From NCBI GenBank assembly GCA_025548565.1, contig JAJLPB010000024.1, positions 1 through 53,916 on the forward strand: a DNA stretch of 53,916 nucleotides. Reading direction: 5' to 3'. The position numbers were made by a program, and so were the translations under genes. Shown piece after piece: positions 50,715 to 53,916 of this stretch (the stretch's first letter is position 1; every line of letters begins with the position of its first letter). The notes under the pieces are model-generated. The model saw only the letters and a list, made by a program, of their open reading frames with translations, ran no database searches and was not told where the DNA came from. The DNA is from Rugamonas sp. A1-17 (GTDB taxonomy: Bacteria > Pseudomonadota > Gammaproteobacteria > Burkholderiales > Burkholderiaceae_D).

Positions 50715-51971
50715 TCAGTAGGTCACAACCAGCTGCTGGCGATCGGCCGGCGCCTCGGTCCCGCGCGCCAGCACGTCGTGCAGCACGGCGCGCAGGTCGT
50801 CGAAATACTGGTCGGCCAGCGCGGCGTGCACCAGATTGACCGTCTGCTGGATGGCGGGCGGACTGGCCACCAGGCTCATATACCAGCCGCGGCTGCGCAT
50901 GCCGTCCGCCAGCGCGAACACATGCGAGGGCGAACGCGTGGTGAACGTCACGACCGACAGTTCGGGCGTGCCCAGCAATTGCACCGACGGCAGCGCCGCC
51001 AGCCCGGCAAGATAGCGGTCGCGCAGCTGCATCACTTGCCGGCTGATATGCAGATAGCCCTCGCGCCCCAGAAACCGCATCACCGCCCAGGCCGACGCGA
51101 TGGCCCCGCCCGAGCGTGTCCCGGCCAGCGTCGGCGTGAAGTAGTCGCCCTTCGGCCAGCGGTTGAAGCGGCTGAACTGGAACTGCTGATCGGCCGCATC
51201 GCGATACAGTATCAGCGACGCGCCTTTGGCGGCGTAGCCGAACTTATGCAGGTCGACCGACATCGAGCGCACCCCGGGCAGCCGGAAGTCGAACGCCGGC
51301 ACCGGGTAGCCAAGCTGCTGGACGAAGGGCGCCAGCATGCCGCCGATGCAGCTGTCGACGTGCAGCCACACCCGCTTGCGCAGCGCCAGCGCCGCCATCG
51401 CCTCGATGCGGTCGATCAGGCCGTACGGCAGCGACGGCGCCGAGGCGACCAGCAACACCGTCTCGTCGTCCAGCGCCGCTTCCATGGCGGCGACATCGCA
51501 ACGGTAGTCGTCCGCCACCGGCACCCGCCTGACGTCCAGGCCCAACAGCTGGGCTGCCTTGTCGAACGCCGGATGGGCCGATTCCGGTATCACGATATTC
51601 GGACGGTGCGCATGGCGCATCGCCCGCGCATGGTCGCGTGCGGCCTTCACCGCCAGGATGATGCTCTCGGTGCCACCGGACGTCATGCTGCCGGCGCCGC
51701 CGTCCGGCCGATGCAGCAGATCCAGCACCATGGCCACCACCTCCCGCTCCATCTGGCCGCAGCTGGGGAAGGCTTGCGGCGCCAGCGCATTGGCACTGGC
51801 AAACATGCTGTACGCCTCGGCCGCCACCTTGCCCACCTCCTCGCCCGCGAAGTAGCAGTGAAGCGGCAGACGCCCGTCCCGATGACTCCAGTCGCCGCGC
51901 TGCAAGACCTGCATGCGCTGCTTGAGACTGTCCCAGTCGCAGCCCTGTTCAGGGAGAGTGATTACGTTCAT
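50715..51971 (-). CDS. PLP-dependent decarboxylase, sphingosine-1-phosphate lyase-like
   Basis: This 418-residue fold-type I PLP enzyme shows S-M-T-S-G-G-T-E-S-I (phosphate binding), H-V-D-S-C-I-G-G with the PLP-binding Asp, and S-V-D-L-H-K-F-G-Y-A-A-K-G with the Schiff-base Lys. It groups with S1P lyases and group II decarboxylases. In a peptide pathway it could supply an amine building block, which the terminal condensation domain of the neighbouring NRPS could use. It follows the NRPS after 49 bases on the same strand. Confidence 0.83.
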   Translation of the reverse strand: MNVITLPEQGCDWDSLKQRMQVLQRGDWSHRDGRLPLHCYFAGEEVGKVAAEAYSMFASANALAPQAFPSCGQMEREVVAMVLDLLHRPDGGAGSMTSGGTESIILAVKAARDHARAMRHAHRPNIVIPESAHPAFDKAAQLLGLDVRRVPVADDYRCDVAAMEAALDDETVLLVASAPSLPYGLIDRIEAMAALALRKRVWLHVDSCIGGMLAPFVQQLGYPVPAFDFRLPGVRSMSVDLHKFGYAAKGASLILYRDAADQQFQFSRFNRWPKGDYFTPTLAGTRSGGAIASAWAVMRFLGREGYLHISRQVMQLRDRYLAGLAALPSVQLLGTPELSVVTFTTRSPSHVFALADGMRSRGWYMSLVASPPAIQQTVNLVHAALADQYFDDLRAVLHDVLARGTEAPADRQQLVVTY

Positions 51972-52020
51972 ATTTTTCTCTTTCGTTAAAAGTAGGTTCG
52001 CGCTGCCTGCGGCGGCGCGG

Positions 52021-53916
52021 CTAGGCTTCCAGCAGCAGGCGGCGGCGTTCGGCCTCGTCCAGCAAGCTGATCTGTTCTATCGGGACGTCGGCATCATTGG
52101 CCATGGCGCCCAGCATGGCGCTCAGATAGCCCAGCCAGCGCTGTGCGCTGGACCGGTCCAGCAGCGCGGTGGCGTAGCTGAGGCTGGCTTCGATCCGGCC
52201 CGCGCGCCACGCCATGCCCAACGACAGTTCGGTCTTGGCATGGCCCAGCGAGGCCGGCAACAGCGCGCATTGCAGCCCTTCCAGCAGCGGCCCGTCGTCG
52301 CCGTGGTCGGTCTCCAGGTTGAACATCACCTGGAACAGCGGCGTGTAGGCCCTGCTGCGCGGCGGCGCGGCCAGCTCGACAATCTGCTCGAGGGGCAGCT
52401 CCTGGCTGTCCTGCGCCGCCAGCACTTGCTGGCGCACCGCCTCCAGCAGATGGGCGACGGTGGATTCCGGCGGCAGCGCGATGCGCAACGGCAGCGTATT
52501 CACGAACAGCCCGACGATGTCCTCCAGCTCCATCCGGGTGCGCCCCGCCACCGGCACGCCCACCATGACCTCGCGCTGACCGGACAGGCGCACCAGCAGC
52601 GCCCCCCAGGCACCGAGCAGCGTCATGAACAGCGTGCAGCCATAACGTTGCCCCAGGGCCGCCAGCGCCGCGCACAGCGGAGCGTCCAGCGTCATCGTGA
52701 CGGTGTCGGCCGCCAGCGCCGCCACCGGCGCGCGCGGACGGTCGTACGGCAGGTCGATCACCCCCGGCGCGCCCTGGAGCAACTGCCGCCAGAACGTGCG
52801 CTGGCGCGCCAGCCGCGCGCTGTCCGCGCTTCGCCGTTGCCACGCCGCATAGTCGGCATAGGTCGGCCCGGACGGCGCCGGCGGCGTTGCCTGGCCATGC
52901 GCGGCGGCCCGGTACAGCCGGCCCAACTCGCGCAGCAGCAGTTGCTGCGAGCGCCCGTCCGACACGATGTGGTGCTGCACCATGACCAGCACATGATGGT
53001 CATCGGCCAGCCGCAACAGTTGATGACGAATCAAAGGGCCGCAGTCGAGCCGGAAAGGTTGGGCGATGCAGGCGGCGATGTGGCGCCGCCGCTCGGCCTC
53101 GCGCAGCGGCGCCGCCATGCCGCGCAGGTCCAGCAATTCCAGCGGCGGGGCCGCGTCGGCGGCCAGTTGCTCGCGCACCGGCACGCCGTCGCGGGCGACA
53201 AAACAGCTTCTCAGCGCGTCATGACGCGCAAAGAGCTGGCGCAAGCCGTGCTCCAGAGCCGGCACGTCCAGTTGTCCCTGGAACGCCAGCACCAGCGGCA
53301 TGTGGTAGCGGTCCGACGGCCCGTCAAGCTGATCGATGAACCAGAGCCGCTCCTCGGCAAACGACAACTGCCGCGCCGCGTCGGGCGTGGCGGCCGCGAT
53401 CGCCTCAAGCGTGTCCTGCTCCTTGCCGCGCACCAGCGCCGCCAGTTGCGCCAGCGTCGGGTTGGCGAACAGCTCGGTCCAGCGCAGCTGCACGCCCAGC
53501 GCGCGCCGCACGCGCGAGAACAGCTGCACCGCCAGCAGCGAATGTCCGCCCACCTCGAAGAAGTGGTCGTTGCGGCCCACCTGATCGAGCGCCAGCAGCG
53601 CGCGCCAGATCGCCGCCAGCGCCACCTCGGTGTCGTCGGCCGGCGGCTCGTAGCTCCGGCTTGCGGACGCGGCCAGCGCCACCGGCGGCAGCTGGCTACG
53701 GTCGACCTTGCCGCTGGTGTTGAGCGGCAGCGCCGCCAGGTTCACCCATGCGGTCGGCAGCATATGATCCGGCAGTTGCGCCGCCAGCTCCGCGCGCAGC
53801 GTCTCGCCGTCCGCGCCGCTTCCCGCCATGGCGACGAAGTACGCCGCCAGCGCGGTGTTGCCGCTGGCATCCTGGCGCGCCACCACCACGCTCTCGCGCA
53901 CGCCGGCGCAGCGCGC
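52021..53916 (-). CDS. NRPS, 3' part: adenylation end, carrier domain, terminal condensation domain
   Basis: The frame enters from the right edge and is read leftward, so its start is outside the window. Domains in order: the end of an adenylation domain (P-L-N-T-S-G-K-V-D-R, the A10 motif), a peptidyl carrier domain (F-F-E-V-G-G-H-S-L-L with the phosphopantetheine Ser), and a condensation domain with H-H-I-V-S-D-G. The protein stops soon after this domain (D-E-A-E-R-R-R-L-L-L-E-A), with no following adenylation or thioesterase domain. A terminal condensation domain can release the chain by amide or ester formation with a free amine or sugar. MbtH and Sfp-type partners are adjacent. Confidence 0.9.
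   Translation of the reverse strand, partial: ARCAGVRESVVVARQDASGNTALAAYFVAMAGSGADGETLRAELAAQLPDHMLPTAWVNLAALPLNTSGKVDRSQLPPVALAASASRSYEPPADDTEVALAAIWRALLALDQVGRNDHFFEVGGHSLLAVQLFSRVRRALGVQLRWTELFANPTLAQLAALVRGKEQDTLEAIAAATPDAARQLSFAEERLWFIDQLDGPSDRYHMPLVLAFQGQLDVPALEHGLRQLFARHDALRSCFVARDGVPVREQLAADAAPPLELLDLRGMAAPLREAERRRHIAACIAQPFRLDCGPLIRHQLLRLADDHHVLVMVQHHIVSDGRSQQLLLRELGRLYRAAAHGQATPPAPSGPTYADYAAWQRRSADSARLARQRTFWRQLLQGAPGVIDLPYDRPRAPVAALAADTVTMTLDAPLCAALAALGQRYGCTLFMTLLGAWGALLVRLSGQREVMVGVPVAGRTRMELEDIVGLFVNTLPLRIALPPESTVAHLLEAVRQQVLAAQDSQELPLEQIVELAAPPRSRAYTPLFQVMFNLETDHGDDGPLLEGLQCALLPASLGHAKTELSLGMAWRAGRIEASLSYATALLDRSSAQRWLGYLSAMLGAMANDADVPIEQISLLDEAERRRLLLEA

Noticed and set aside
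1..53916. CRISPR arrays, rRNA or tRNA genes
   Set aside because: No regularly spaced repeats and no rRNA- or tRNA-like sequence noticed on either strand.

Overview
The window looks like a GC-rich betaproteobacterial chromosome, probably an Oxalobacteraceae-type soil or water organism (Janthinobacterium/Duganella/Massilia-like). That placement is an inference from base composition, IS types and gene style, with no marker gene to confirm it. The left half (about 1-24 kb) is lower-GC accessory DNA. The right half (about 24.5-53.9 kb) is GC-rich and carries a protease operon and a large biosynthetic cluster that runs off the right edge.

Left accessory region. A leftward operon of three tyrosine recombinases and a small helical protein (565-6949) matches the ginABCD module of GInt genomic islands. 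ginC is split by an IS3-family element (2098-3327) with a clean 4-bp target duplication, CCAG; precise excision would restore the gene. A partial DUF4238-like gene sits at the left edge. To the right of ginA, a rightward cluster (7.3-18.1 kb) encodes a TIR protein, a TIR-like (MTH538-type) protein, three separate caspase-fold proteases, two proteins of unknown family, a ComEC-like metallo-beta-lactamase, a TPR protein and a poly-gamma-glutamate-hydrolase-like protein. The first three genes resemble TIR-plus-caspase (type IV Thoeris-like) defence; the following genes look like a second, larger caspase system. An IS1202-like element (18474-20257) separates this from a leftward two-gene unit (20354-23921) with a VPA1262/phospholipase-D-like protein.

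Middle. A leftward five-gene operon (31327 to 24489) encodes an HExxH metallopeptidase, an MBL-fold hydrolase, a membrane protein, a lipoprotein and a papain-like peptidase. A 16-bp inverted repeat upstream of it is nearly identical to one upstream of the TIR/caspase cluster. Next is a low-GC gene whose product resembles ribosome-inactivating proteins (ricin A/Shiga A fold), beside a secreted alpha/beta hydrolase.

Right. From about 33.4 kb to the edge lies a cluster that I read as a hybrid phosphoglycolipid (moenomycin-type) pathway. It has a UDP-glucuronate 4-epimerase (MoeE5-like), a GT-B glycosyltransferase (MoeGT1-like), a PcrB/GGGP-synthase-fold prenyltransferase (MoeO5-like) and a short trans-prenyltransferase whose aspartate-rich motifs and spacing match MoeN5. 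It also has several further glycosyltransferases, two FAD-linked oxidases, a TauD-type oxygenase, a PLP decarboxylase, an ABC exporter with an HlyD-type adaptor, a phosphopantetheinyl transferase, an MbtH-like protein, an NRPS ending in a condensation domain, and a small GT51 transglycosylase-like protein with altered motifs. GT51 enzymes are the target of moenomycin, so the last gene is a natural self-protection candidate. A moenomycin-like pathway joined to an NRPS in a Gram-negative genome is the most notable find.
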